From the NCBI GenBank assembly GCA_018241425.1, contig JAFEDU010000004.1, forward strand, positions 186,001-250,000: 64,000 bases of DNA, written 5' to 3'. This stretch comes from Pseudomonadota bacterium. GTDB taxonomy: Bacteria; Pseudomonadota; Gammaproteobacteria; Steroidobacterales; Steroidobacteraceae. Positions 36,847 to 44,110 of the stretch are shown piece by piece. The notes under the pieces were generated by a model. The model ran no database searches. It had not been told where the DNA came from and saw only the letters and a program-made list of their open reading frames with translations. Each line of letters starts with the position of its first letter. Position 1 is the first letter of the stretch. Both the position numbers and the translations under genes were made by a program.

Positions 36847-37722
36847 ATGGGCGCCGACCCCGAGAGCGCGGGCGCGCGGGCCTTCGTGGCCCTCCAGTAC
36901 CTGCTGCCGCAGCACTGGCTGACGTCCGTGGTCTATCGGCTGACGCGCAGCCGCCGGCCGTGGCTGAAGAACACGCTCATCGACAGCTTCGTGAACAGCT
37001 ACCGCCCCGACATGAGCGACGCGGTAGAGCGCGACCCGCGCCGCTACGAGAGCTTCAATGCCTTCTTCACGCGCGCGCTGCGCCAGGACGCGCGCCCGTT
37101 CGATCCCGATCCACGCGCGCTCGTCTGCCCCGTCGATGGAACGGTGAGCCAGGCCGGCGCGCTCGACGGGTCCTACCTCGTGCAGGCCAAGGGCCACGCC
37201 TACACGCTCGAGGCGCTGCTCGACGGCGAGACTCCCTGGAGCGGCCTGTTCCGTGGCGGCAGCTTCGCGACCCTCTATCTCGCCCCGTACAACTACCACC
37301 GCATCCACATGCCGCTGCCGGGCACCCTGCGTGCCGCCTGGTACGTGCCGGGGGCGCTGTTCAGCGTCAACGCGACCACCGCCGCCAGCGTGCCGGGACT
37401 GTTCGCGCGCAACGAGCGACTGATCTGCGTGTGCGAGCGCGGTGAGCTCACCTTCGCACTCGTGCTCGTCGGGGCGCTGTTCGTCGGCAGCATGAGCACC
37501 GTGTGGCACGGGGATGTGACGCCGCGCAATCCTCGGCGGCGGGCCCCGTTGCCGATGCGGACCGCCGCTTCCCCGACGCTGCCCAAGGGGGCGGAGATGG
37601 GGCGCTTCAACATGGGTTCCACCGTGATCCTGCTGCTGCCGCCCAGGGCGGCAACCCTGCGCGCGACACTCACCCCGGGCACTTCGGTGCGCGTCGGGGA
37701 GACCCTCGCGCGGCTCACGTGA
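36847..37722 (+). CDS. psd: Phosphatidylserine decarboxylase
   Basis: 291 residues. It makes phosphatidylethanolamine from phosphatidylserine at the inner membrane. Family motifs are ESFNAFFTRALR, CPVDGTVSQAG, YLAPYNYHRIHMP and the self-cleavage site MGST (FNMGSTVILLLP), where Ser becomes the pyruvoyl group; the usual residue before GST is Leu. It starts 4 bases after the Sco1 gene and its TGA overlaps the GTG of epmA. Confidence 0.95.
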   Translation: MGADPESAGARAFVALQYLLPQHWLTSVVYRLTRSRRPWLKNTLIDSFVNSYRPDMSDAVERDPRRYESFNAFFTRALRQDARPFDPDPRALVCPVDGTVSQAGALDGSYLVQAKGHAYTLEALLDGETPWSGLFRGGSFATLYLAPYNYHRIHMPLPGTLRAAWYVPGALFSVNATTAASVPGLFARNERLICVCERGELTFALVLVGALFVGSMSTVWHGDVTPRNPRRRAPLPMRTAASPTLPKGAEMGRFNMGSTVILLLPPRAATLRATLTPGTSVRVGETLARLT

Positions 37723-38681
37723 CGGCACCTGCCGACTGGCGCCCCGGTGCCTCGGTGGAGCGGCTGCGTCGGCGCGCGGGCCTCCTGCGCCGGACACGAC
37801 AGTTCTTCGAGGGCCGCGGCCTCCTGGAAGTGGACACCCCGTTCGTCGTGAACGCGCCGGTGAGCGACGTGCACATCCACTCCGCCGAAGTCCGCCTGGA
37901 GGCAACCGGCAGCGCGGTCCACTTCCTGCACACCTCGCCCGAGTACGCGATGAAGCGCCTCCTGGCGGCAGGCAGCGGTGACATCTACCAGATCTGCCAC
38001 GTTGCGCGGGGCCATGAGCAGGGGCGCTTCCACAACAGCGAATTCACGCTGGTCGAGTGGTACCGGATCGGCTTCGGCCTCGGGGCGCTCATGGAGGAAG
38101 TCGCAGCGCTGGTGTGCGAGCTGCTCGCCGAGGAGCGCCCGACCGAGTTCCTCACCTATCGCGAGGCGCTGCTGCGTGAGACCGGCCTCGATGCCTTCGC
38201 CACGAGCACCGGGGAACTCGCCGCCTGCGCCGCCGCGGGCGGCCTCGCCGCCACGGACCCCGGGCGCGATGAATGCCTCGACTTCATCATGGGGACACTC
38301 GTGGGACCGAAGCTCGGCCACGGGCGGCTGACCTTCGTCCACGGCTACCCGGCGAGCCAGGCGGCGCTCGCGCGCCTCGACCCTGCCGACCCACGCGCCG
38401 CGCAGCGCTTCGAGCTGTACGCGCAAGGACTGGAACTCGCCAACGGCTTCCACGAGCTGGGCGAGGCGCACGAGCAGCGCGCGCGCTTCGAGGCCGACCA
38501 GGCCGAGCGGCGGCGGCGCGCCCTGCCGGTTCACCCGCTCGATGAGCGGCTGCTGGCGGCCCTCGGGCACGGACTGCCCGACTGCAGCGGCGTGGCCCTC
38601 GGCTTCGACCGGGTGGCAATGCTGGCCCTCGGCGCGCGGCACATCGAGGAAGTGCTGCCGTTCGCGACGCCGCGCGCCTGA
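37719..38681 (+). CDS. epmA: Elongation factor P beta-lysine ligase
   Basis: 320 residues with a GTG start overlapping the psd stop (GTGA). This short LysRS paralogue attaches (R)-beta-lysine to Lys34 of EF-P. It lacks the anticodon-binding domain and has class II motifs: FFEGRGLLEVDTP (motif 1), FHNSEFTLVEWYR (motif 2) and GVALGFDRVAMLALG (motif 3). Efp is about 3 kb downstream; the beta-lysine-making mutase EpmB is not in this window. Confidence 0.95.
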   Translation: MTAPADWRPGASVERLRRRAGLLRRTRQFFEGRGLLEVDTPFVVNAPVSDVHIHSAEVRLEATGSAVHFLHTSPEYAMKRLLAAGSGDIYQICHVARGHEQGRFHNSEFTLVEWYRIGFGLGALMEEVAALVCELLAEERPTEFLTYREALLRETGLDAFATSTGELAACAAAGGLAATDPGRDECLDFIMGTLVGPKLGHGRLTFVHGYPASQAALARLDPADPRAAQRFELYAQGLELANGFHELGEAHEQRARFEADQAERRRRALPVHPLDERLLAALGHGLPDCSGVALGFDRVAMLALGARHIEEVLPFATPRA

Positions 38682-38738
38682 GCGCTCGCCGCCCGGGCGC
38701 GACGGCGGCCGCGCCGAGCGGCTAGAATGCGCGCCCCC

Positions 38739-39248
38739 ATGAGCCATGACAGCGCACGCTACGACTTCGAGGATCGCGAGGGCGACTACCGCCGCCTCGC
38801 GGCGGACCTCGCAGCCCTGATGGCCGGCGAGAGCGACTTCATCGCCAATGCTGCGAATGCCGCGGCACTCCTCTATGAGGCACTGCCGCGCATCAACTGG
38901 GCGGGGTTCTACTTCCTCAAGGGGACCGAGCTGGTCGTGGGCCCGTTCCAGGGCCGCCCCGCCTGCGTGCGCATCGCGCTCGGGCGCGGGGTGTGCGGCA
39001 CGGCCGCCGCCGAGCGGCGCACGCTCGTGGTGCCCGACGTGCACGCCTTCCCCGGACACATCGCCTGCGACGCCGCGTCACGCTCGGAGATCGTGGTGCC
39101 GCTGCTGCACGCGGGCCGGGTGCTCGGCGTGCTCGACATCGACAGCCCGCAGCTCGCGCGCTTCAGCGCCGCGGACGCGACGGGCCTCGAGGCGCTGGTG
39201 CAGGTGTTCGTCGCCGGCAGCGGCGCGCCCGCGGCGCTCGCCGGATGA
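38739..39248 (+). CDS. msrC: Free methionine-(R)-sulfoxide reductase (GAF domain)
   Basis: About 169 residues from ATG 38739; an upstream ATG at 38727 overlaps the likely -10 element TAGAAT (38723-38728), so the later start is preferred and the transcript may be leaderless. A single GAF domain has the three fRMsr cysteines: GRPACVRIALGRGVCG (two) and HIACD (one), which reduce free methionine-R-sulfoxide through thioredoxin. NWAGFYFL and GVLDIDSP are further family motifs. Its TGA overlaps the rarD ATG. Confidence 0.92.
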   Translation: MSHDSARYDFEDREGDYRRLAADLAALMAGESDFIANAANAAALLYEALPRINWAGFYFLKGTELVVGPFQGRPACVRIALGRGVCGTAAAERRTLVVPDVHAFPGHIACDAASRSEIVVPLLHAGRVLGVLDIDSPQLARFSAADATGLEALVQVFVAGSGAPAALAG

Positions 39249-40153
39249 GCATGGCGCGGCTGTCCTCGCGCGGGCTTGCCGCCGGCGCCGGTGCCTTCAC
39301 CATCTGGGGCCTCCTGCCGCTCTTCCTGTTTCCGCTGCGCAGCGTCCCCTCGCTGCAGATCATCGCGCACCGCATCGCCTGGTCGTGCGTGTTCATCCTC
39401 GCCTGGATGCTCTGGCGCGGGCAGCTCGCGAGCCTGAAGCCGATCTTCCGGCAGCGCGCACTCCTCGGTCGGCTGCTGCTCACCGCGCTCCTGATCAGCA
39501 CCAACTGGCTGGTGTACGTATGGGGCGTGATGAACGGCCACGTGCTCGACACCAGCTTCGGCTACTACATCAACCCGCTCATCAACGTGGTGCTCGGCAT
39601 CTTCGTGCTGCACGAGCGCCTGAACCGCGTGCAGTGGGTGGCAGTCGGGATCGCAGCGCTTGCGGTGCTGTTCCTCACCCTGGAGGCCGGGCACCTGCCC
39701 TGGATCGCGCTCGTGCTGGCGTGCAGCTTTTCGCTCTACGGGCTGGTGCGCAAGATGATCAGCGTGGAGGCGCTGCCGGGGCTTGCGACCGAGACGATCC
39801 TCCTCATGCCCCTGGCGAGCGCGTTCCTCCTGTGGTGCGAGTTCCACGGCACGGGCGCCTTCGGGCACGCCGGCCCCTGGATCACCACGCTCCTCGTCGG
39901 CAGCGGCATCATCACGGCCGTGCCGCTGTTCCTGTTCGCCATGGCGGCGCGCCTCCTGCCCTATTCCACCGTCGGGGTGCTGCAGTACATCGGCCCCAGC
40001 CTGCAGCTGCTGTGCGGCATCGTGGTGTTCCACGAGCCCTTCGCGGGCGTGCGGGCGATCGGGTTCATGCTGATCTGGGCGGCGCTCGCCATCTACGCCC
40101 TCGACGGGCTGCGCACCGCCCGCAGCGCAGCACGCGCCGCCCAGGCGGCCTGA
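39245..40153 (+). CDS. rarD: EamA family transporter RarD
   Basis: 302 residues with about ten membrane helices. It matches RarD (named after chloramphenicol sensitivity), a drug/metabolite exporter whose substrate is not known. Family-specific motifs are STNWLVYVWGVMNGHVLDTS, GYYINPLINVVLG and AVPLFLFAMAARLLPYSTVG. It is translationally coupled to msrC (ATGA). Confidence 0.94.
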   Translation: MSMARLSSRGLAAGAGAFTIWGLLPLFLFPLRSVPSLQIIAHRIAWSCVFILAWMLWRGQLASLKPIFRQRALLGRLLLTALLISTNWLVYVWGVMNGHVLDTSFGYYINPLINVVLGIFVLHERLNRVQWVAVGIAALAVLFLTLEAGHLPWIALVLACSFSLYGLVRKMISVEALPGLATETILLMPLASAFLLWCEFHGTGAFGHAGPWITTLLVGSGIITAVPLFLFAMAARLLPYSTVGVLQYIGPSLQLLCGIVVFHEPFAGVRAIGFMLIWAALAIYALDGLRTARSAARAAQAA

Positions 40154-40260
40154 AGCTTCTCCCGGCCGCGACCGGGCGACTAGAATCCTCCCCCGGCGGG
40201 CTCGTCTGCCGTCACCTGACAGAACCCGCCCGCGCGGCGGCACACGGGAGAGATTCCACC

Positions 40261-40614
40261 ATGAAGATTCTCGGTCGCACGTTTCTGTGGGCAGCGCTGG
40301 TCTGGGCGGGCTCGGTCTGGAGCGCCGACTGCGAGGGACTGCGCTGCTACGGCTCCATTTCCATGCTCGACGTCGAGTCCGGAGGCACGGTGTACGTGGG
40401 TCTTGCCGGCGGAATTGCCGGCCTCACCGGCTGCACGCCAAACAGCGGTGCGGAGTCCTTCTTTACGCTCCTGCCCTCAAACCCCAACAACGCCCAGATC
40501 TACTCACTGCTGCTGACTGCAGCGAGCACGGGGATCCCGGTCGCCATCGTGGCGGACAACGCGTCCACGGGCTGCACGATCCACTACGTGAATCTGATCC
40601 GTACCGTGAACTGA
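40261..40614 (+). CDS. Small secreted protein of unknown function
   Basis: 117 residues. A signal peptide (MKILGRTFLWAALVWAGSVWSA) leaves a mature protein of about 95 residues with four cysteines (DCEGLRCYG, LTGCTPN, STGCTIHY), enough for two disulfides. The motif CTPNSG...FFTLLPSNPNNAQIYSLLL...VAIVADN recalls a loose group of small secreted proteobacterial proteins with no assigned role. I do not recognise a function. GGGAGAG lies 8-9 bases before the ATG. Confidence 0.75.
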   Translation: MKILGRTFLWAALVWAGSVWSADCEGLRCYGSISMLDVESGGTVYVGLAGGIAGLTGCTPNSGAESFFTLLPSNPNNAQIYSLLLTAASTGIPVAIVADNASTGCTIHYVNLIRTVN

Positions 40615-40631
40615 CGGGCGGGCGAGGCGCC

Positions 40632-41294
40632 CTAGAACCGCAGTCCCACCGTGATCGGCACGTAGGTCAGGTTCTGCTGGAACTGGATGGCGTTGTAGCG
40701 GCCCTCCACGAACAGCTGCATTCCGTTGCCGAGGCGGAAGGCGACCCCGAGGCCGGCGTTCCAGCCGAACTTGGTGGTGTCGTGCTGGTCGACGATGTAG
40801 TCCCCGCCGGCGATGTAGCAGTAGTTCCACCACGGGCTGCAGACGTAGCCGTAGCCGTACTCGGTGAGCGAGATGCGCGTGTAGTAGCCGCCGACGCCAC
40901 CGATGACGTAGCCGTACATCGTCGGGCCCAGCGGCACGCGCAGCTCGGCGTTGGCGGTCAGCGACACCAGGTCCGCCCAACCGCCGTCGATCTGCAGCCC
41001 GGTGTCCTGCGAGCCCTCGTTCTGCAGCTGCCGCGTCGCATCATTGCGCGCGTAGTCGAGGTCGATACGCAGCGACAGCGGGCTGTGGGGCTGCCGGAAG
41101 CTCACGCCAACGCCGACGTGGCCGCCGGTCTGCAGGATGTCACTCGTGCTGCCCACCGGGACGCTGACGCCACCCATGACGTGCCAGCGCACCGGCTGGG
41201 CGTCAGGGTCATAGCCGCCGGAGTAGTACTGGGCGAAGGCGGCCGGCGACACCAGCAGCAGCAGGAACGCGAACGGACGGAGGATGCGTGTCAT
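40632..41294 (-). CDS. Outer membrane beta-barrel protein
   Basis: 220 residues. A signal peptide (cut near AAFAQYY) is followed by an eight-stranded-type barrel of alternating strands (for example LSLRIDLDYARND, ELRVPLGPTMYGYVIGGVGGYY, GWNAGLGVAFRLGNGMQLF) ending in the Phe typical for BAM recognition (YVPITVGLRF). Two Tyr/Trp-rich loops carry a Cys pair (YVCSPWWNYCYI). It resembles the OmpA/OprG-like small barrels; no specific transport role is evident. It is convergent with the small secreted protein gene. Confidence 0.85.
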   Translation of the reverse strand: MTRILRPFAFLLLLVSPAAFAQYYSGGYDPDAQPVRWHVMGGVSVPVGSTSDILQTGGHVGVGVSFRQPHSPLSLRIDLDYARNDATRQLQNEGSQDTGLQIDGGWADLVSLTANAELRVPLGPTMYGYVIGGVGGYYTRISLTEYGYGYVCSPWWNYCYIAGGDYIVDQHDTTKFGWNAGLGVAFRLGNGMQLFVEGRYNAIQFQQNLTYVPITVGLRF

Positions 41295-41417
41295 GCGGGG
41301 TTTCCTTTCCCGGGCCCATAACGCGGCCGGCGAACGCCGGTTTACTGGGGGAAAAGCCTAGCACCGGGGCGGCTTGCCGGGCGAGTTCGGCTGATGAGCG
41401 GCCGAGGCGCCGCTGCG

Positions 41418-41987
41418 CTACTGCTTGGCGCGCGAGACGTATTCCCCGGTGCGCGTGTCGATGCGGATGACTTCGCCCTCGTTGATGAAGAGCGGCACGC
41501 GCACCACCGCCCCGGTCTCGACCTTGGCGGGCTTCTGCCCGCCGGTCGCGGTGTCACCGCGCAGGCCCGGGTCGGTCTCGACGATCTTGAGCTCGATGTG
41601 GGGCGGCGGCGTTACGACCAGCGGCACGTTGTTCCACAGCGTCACGATGCACACGACGCCATCCTTCAGCCACTGCGCGCTCTCGCCGACGGCGGACTTG
41701 CCGGCCGTGTACTGCTCGAAGCTCTCCGGCACCATGAAGTGCCAGAAGTCGCCGTCCTGGTAGAGATACTGCATTTCGGTGTCGACCACGTCGGCGGCTT
41801 CCAGCGACTCGCCCGAGCGGAACGTGCGCTCGATGGTGCGTCCGGTCTTGAGGTTGCGCACCTTGATGCGGTTGAACGCCTGGCCCTTGCCGGGCTTGAC
41901 GAACTCGTTCTCGATCACGGCGTACGGGTCGCCGTCGAGCAGGAGTTTCATACCCCCGCGGATTTCGCTGGTGGTGTAGCTGGCCAT
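41418..41987 (-). CDS. efp: Elongation factor P
   Basis: 189 residues, full length. EF-P relieves ribosome stalling at polyproline stretches. Three beta-barrel domains are present. Lys34 in VKPGKGQAF is the residue modified with beta-lysine by EpmA, encoded about 3 kb away. The C-terminal [18 protein letters not shown] and [17 protein letters not shown] match the family. Confidence 0.97.
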   Translation of the reverse strand: MASYTTSEIRGGMKLLLDGDPYAVIENEFVKPGKGQAFNRIKVRNLKTGRTIERTFRSGESLEAADVVDTEMQYLYQDGDFWHFMVPESFEQYTAGKSAVGESAQWLKDGVVCIVTLWNNVPLVVTPPPHIELKIVETDPGLRGDTATGGQKPAKVETGAVVRVPLFINEGEVIRIDTRTGEYVSRAKQ

Positions 41988-42065
41988 GTGCGGTCTTTCC
42001 GATTTGGGGCCGCAGGAAAGGCGGCCGTCTCAGAGGGCCGCGTATGATAGCGACAAGCCTCAGGC

Positions 42066-42085
42066 ACCGCCAGTTGGCGGTTTTT
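42066..42085 (+). terminator. Terminator-like hairpin with T5 tract
   Basis: ACCGCCA-GT-TGGCGGT (42066-42081) is followed by T residues to 42085 on the plus strand. It overlaps the 3' end of the minus-strand multi-His membrane protein gene. No plus-strand gene ends here, so it may block antisense transcription into that gene or serve both directions. Confidence 0.5.
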
Positions 42086-42510
42086 CAGGCTCCGGCGCGG
42101 ATCCGGCGCCAGTGCATCAGCGCCGCGAAGATCGCCACCAGGCCCAGTCCCTGGTGAACGAGCGCGGCGGAATCGTGGAAGGCGCCGGTCGTGTAATAGA
42201 GTGCGTAGCCGCTCACCACGAGCACCACCGCGCATCCCAGCAGCCATAGCCCCGAGGCGCGGTTCAGCGCCGCCGACCACCGCGCGCGGATGTGTCCCGC
42301 GCCGATCCAGCCGAACAGGAACACCCCGGCCACCGCGATCATGCCGTGCAGGCGCATGAGCGGCGCCTCGAAGCGGTTGGGCAGCACCCCGAACTCGTTG
42401 TGCTCGGGATACGCGTAGTGCGCCACCAGCCACAGCGCACCCGACAGCCACAGGAGCGCGCACACGATGAGCACCAGTGCGCGCGTGCGCGGCGACATCG
42501 GCAGGCGCAT
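42085..42510 (-). CDS. Four-helix membrane protein with heme-like histidine pairs
   Basis: 141 residues from ATG 42510 (ATG 42498 is possible). Four membrane helices (about 10-30, 51-73, 86-106, 115-135) with positive-inside loops (RTR before helix 1, RAR after helix 2, RRIR at the C-terminus). His55 and His119 fall on the periplasmic side of helices 2 and 4; His73 and His133 fall on the cytoplasmic side. This is the geometry of a two-heme cytochrome b electron conduit. It lies downstream of the FMN-binding gene and opposite apbE, which supports a redox role. The family was not recognised with certainty. Confidence 0.72.
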   Translation of the reverse strand: MRLPMSPRTRALVLIVCALLWLSGALWLVAHYAYPEHNEFGVLPNRFEAPLMRLHGMIAVAGVFLFGWIGAGHIRARWSAALNRASGLWLLGCAVVLVVSGYALYYTTGAFHDSAALVHQGLGLVAIFAALMHWRRIRAGA

Positions 42511-42572
42511 GCCGGCGCGCGCCGCGATCTCCCGCGGACTGGCGTGCAGGTGGCGCGCGCGACCGCGGCCGC

Positions 42573-43139
42573 CTAGACGTTCGCCGACGGCTTGAGCGCG
42601 ATCTGCCATAGGGCCATGAGCCAGCGCACGCCCTGCGTGACGTGCTCGCACGAGAGGGTGGCGCCGGCGATGTTCTTGATGTCGACCGCGACCCGGAGCG
42701 CCTCCAGGTCGCCACGGCCGGCGAACTGGTGCCGCCAGGCCTCGCTGCGGATCTCTCCACCGTGGCTCTCGCGGTAGCTCAGTACCTCGAGCGGCTTGAG
42801 TTGGCCGCCGGCATCGATGCCGGCGGCGTAGGTGATGAAGTCCTGCTTGCCGACCACCTCGTCGATGAAGACGGTGCCGACCTGCGCATCGCCCTGGAGC
42901 GCGCGGAAGGCGCGCAGGCTGCGGTGCGGCGGCTGCGGGCCGGCCAGTCGCTGCACGCGCTCGCGCTGGGCCGCATCCAGGGCCAGGGCGACCTCGGTGA
43001 AGCGGTCGGCCTGGGGAAACAGCACCCGCTGGGCCTGCTCGACGGAGAGGTAGTCGGCGGCCACGACGACCTGCACGGGCGCCGCTGCGACTGCAGCGAG
43101 CGCACCCAGCCAGCCGAGTGGGCGCAGATCCGGGGCCAT
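42573..43139 (-). CDS. Periplasmic FMN-binding domain protein
   Basis: 188 residues. An N-terminal signal peptide/anchor (about 1-28) precedes an FMN_bind domain (about 80-180). The flavinylation motif is AGAT at 158-161 in DIKNIAGATLSCEHVT; Thr161 would carry FMN through a phosphoester bond made by ApbE, whose gene is divergently adjacent. FMN_bind proteins of this type serve as periplasmic electron carriers. A Fur-like box lies directly upstream. Confidence 0.88.
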   Translation of the reverse strand: MAPDLRPLGWLGALAAVAAAPVQVVVAADYLSVEQAQRVLFPQADRFTEVALALDAAQRERVQRLAGPQPPHRSLRAFRALQGDAQVGTVFIDEVVGKQDFITYAAGIDAGGQLKPLEVLSYRESHGGEIRSEAWRHQFAGRGDLEALRVAVDIKNIAGATLSCEHVTQGVRWLMALWQIALKPSANV

Positions 43140-43163
43140 GGCGTGATCAGTAAGTCCAATAAA

Positions 43164-43178
43164 TGCGAATGATTCTTA
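43164..43178. promoter_or_regulatory. Fur box between FMN-binding gene and apbE
   Basis: TGCGAATGATTCTTA matches the 7-1-7 Fur consensus (TGATAAT-n-ATTATCA) at 10 of 14 positions. It sits in an AT-rich patch of an 86-base divergent intergenic region, where it could repress both genes when iron is plentiful. Confidence 0.7.
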
Positions 43179-43225
43179 ATTACTCTACCATAGCCACTGC
43201 CCCGGTGCCCCAACCCCCCTGACCG

Positions 43226-44005
43226 ATGCCCGCTCCCGGACCCGTCACCCTGAAGCGCATGCGACCCGCCCTCGGGACGGCCGTCGTGATCGAGGCGCGC
43301 GCGCCGGATGAGGCCACGGCGGCCCGCGCCATAGAGGCGGCATTCGCTCAAGTAGCCCACGTCGAGGCCGTTATGCATCCGTACGACGCGGACAGCGACG
43401 TGGCGCGGCTGAACGCCGCGGCGCCGGGAAGCCCGGTCGCACTGCGACCCGCAACGCATGCGGTGCTGAGCTTCGCGCAGCAGCTCCACCGCGCAAGCGG
43501 CGGCGCGTTCGACCCGTGCCTGCCGCTGCGTCCGGGGACGCTCGTGGACCTGGATCTCACGGACCGGCCGCAACCAGCGGCCCGTGTGCGGCGGCCGGTG
43601 GCACTGGACCTCGGCGGCATCGCCAAGGGCTACGCGGTGGACCAGGCGGTCGCGGTGCTGCGCAGCGGCGGCTGCAGCGCGGGCCTGGTGAACGCCGGCG
43701 GGGACCTGCGGGTCTTCGGCACGCAGCCCCAGACCGTGCTGTTGCGGGGTGGCGATGGCGCCCTTGCGGCGCTGGAACTGACCGAGGCGGCGCTCGCGGT
43801 GAGCCACCGGTCGCAGGCCGGAGCGCCCACCGGGCACCGGGGCTACTACCGGCGCGACGGGGCAGCGGTCAGCGGTACGCCCCACGCTGCGGTGGAGGCC
43901 GGCAGCGCGATGTGTGCCGACGCGCTGACGAAGTTGGTGCTGGTGTGCCAGGAGGAGGTTTACGGGGTGCTGCTGCGGGAGCACGGCGCGCTGCGCCGCG
44001 CCTGA
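43226..44005 (+). CDS. apbE: FAD:protein FMN transferase
   Basis: 259 residues. It attaches FMN from FAD to Ser/Thr of target proteins outside the cytoplasm. Family motifs are MRPALGTAVVIEA, DLGGIAKGYAVDQAV, AGLVNAGGDLRVFG and the C-terminal AGSAMCADALTKL. It lacks an obvious signal peptide or lipobox from this start, although substrates are periplasmic; an unannotated upstream start was not found. It is somewhat shorter than typical ApbE (300-350). The natural substrate is the divergent FMN-binding protein. Confidence 0.92.
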   Translation: MPAPGPVTLKRMRPALGTAVVIEARAPDEATAARAIEAAFAQVAHVEAVMHPYDADSDVARLNAAAPGSPVALRPATHAVLSFAQQLHRASGGAFDPCLPLRPGTLVDLDLTDRPQPAARVRRPVALDLGGIAKGYAVDQAVAVLRSGGCSAGLVNAGGDLRVFGTQPQTVLLRGGDGALAALELTEAALAVSHRSQAGAPTGHRGYYRRDGAAVSGTPHAAVEAGSAMCADALTKLVLVCQEEVYGVLLREHGALRRA

Positions 44006-44057
44006 ACCGCTGCGGCCCTTTCCGCGACGCCGCTCACGCGGCCCGCATCAAGGCCGG

Positions 44058-44066
44058 TGCTAGAAT
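44058..44066 (+). promoter_or_regulatory. Extended -10 promoter of the FimX-like gene
   Basis: TGCTAGAAT fits an extended -10 element (TGn plus TAGAAT, 5 of 6). Transcription would begin near 44073, which argues against the start codons at 44057 and 44069. Confidence 0.5.
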
Positions 44067-44110
44067 CTATGAGAGTCGCGAAACTTAAAGACCCCGTGGA
44101 GAGCCACACC

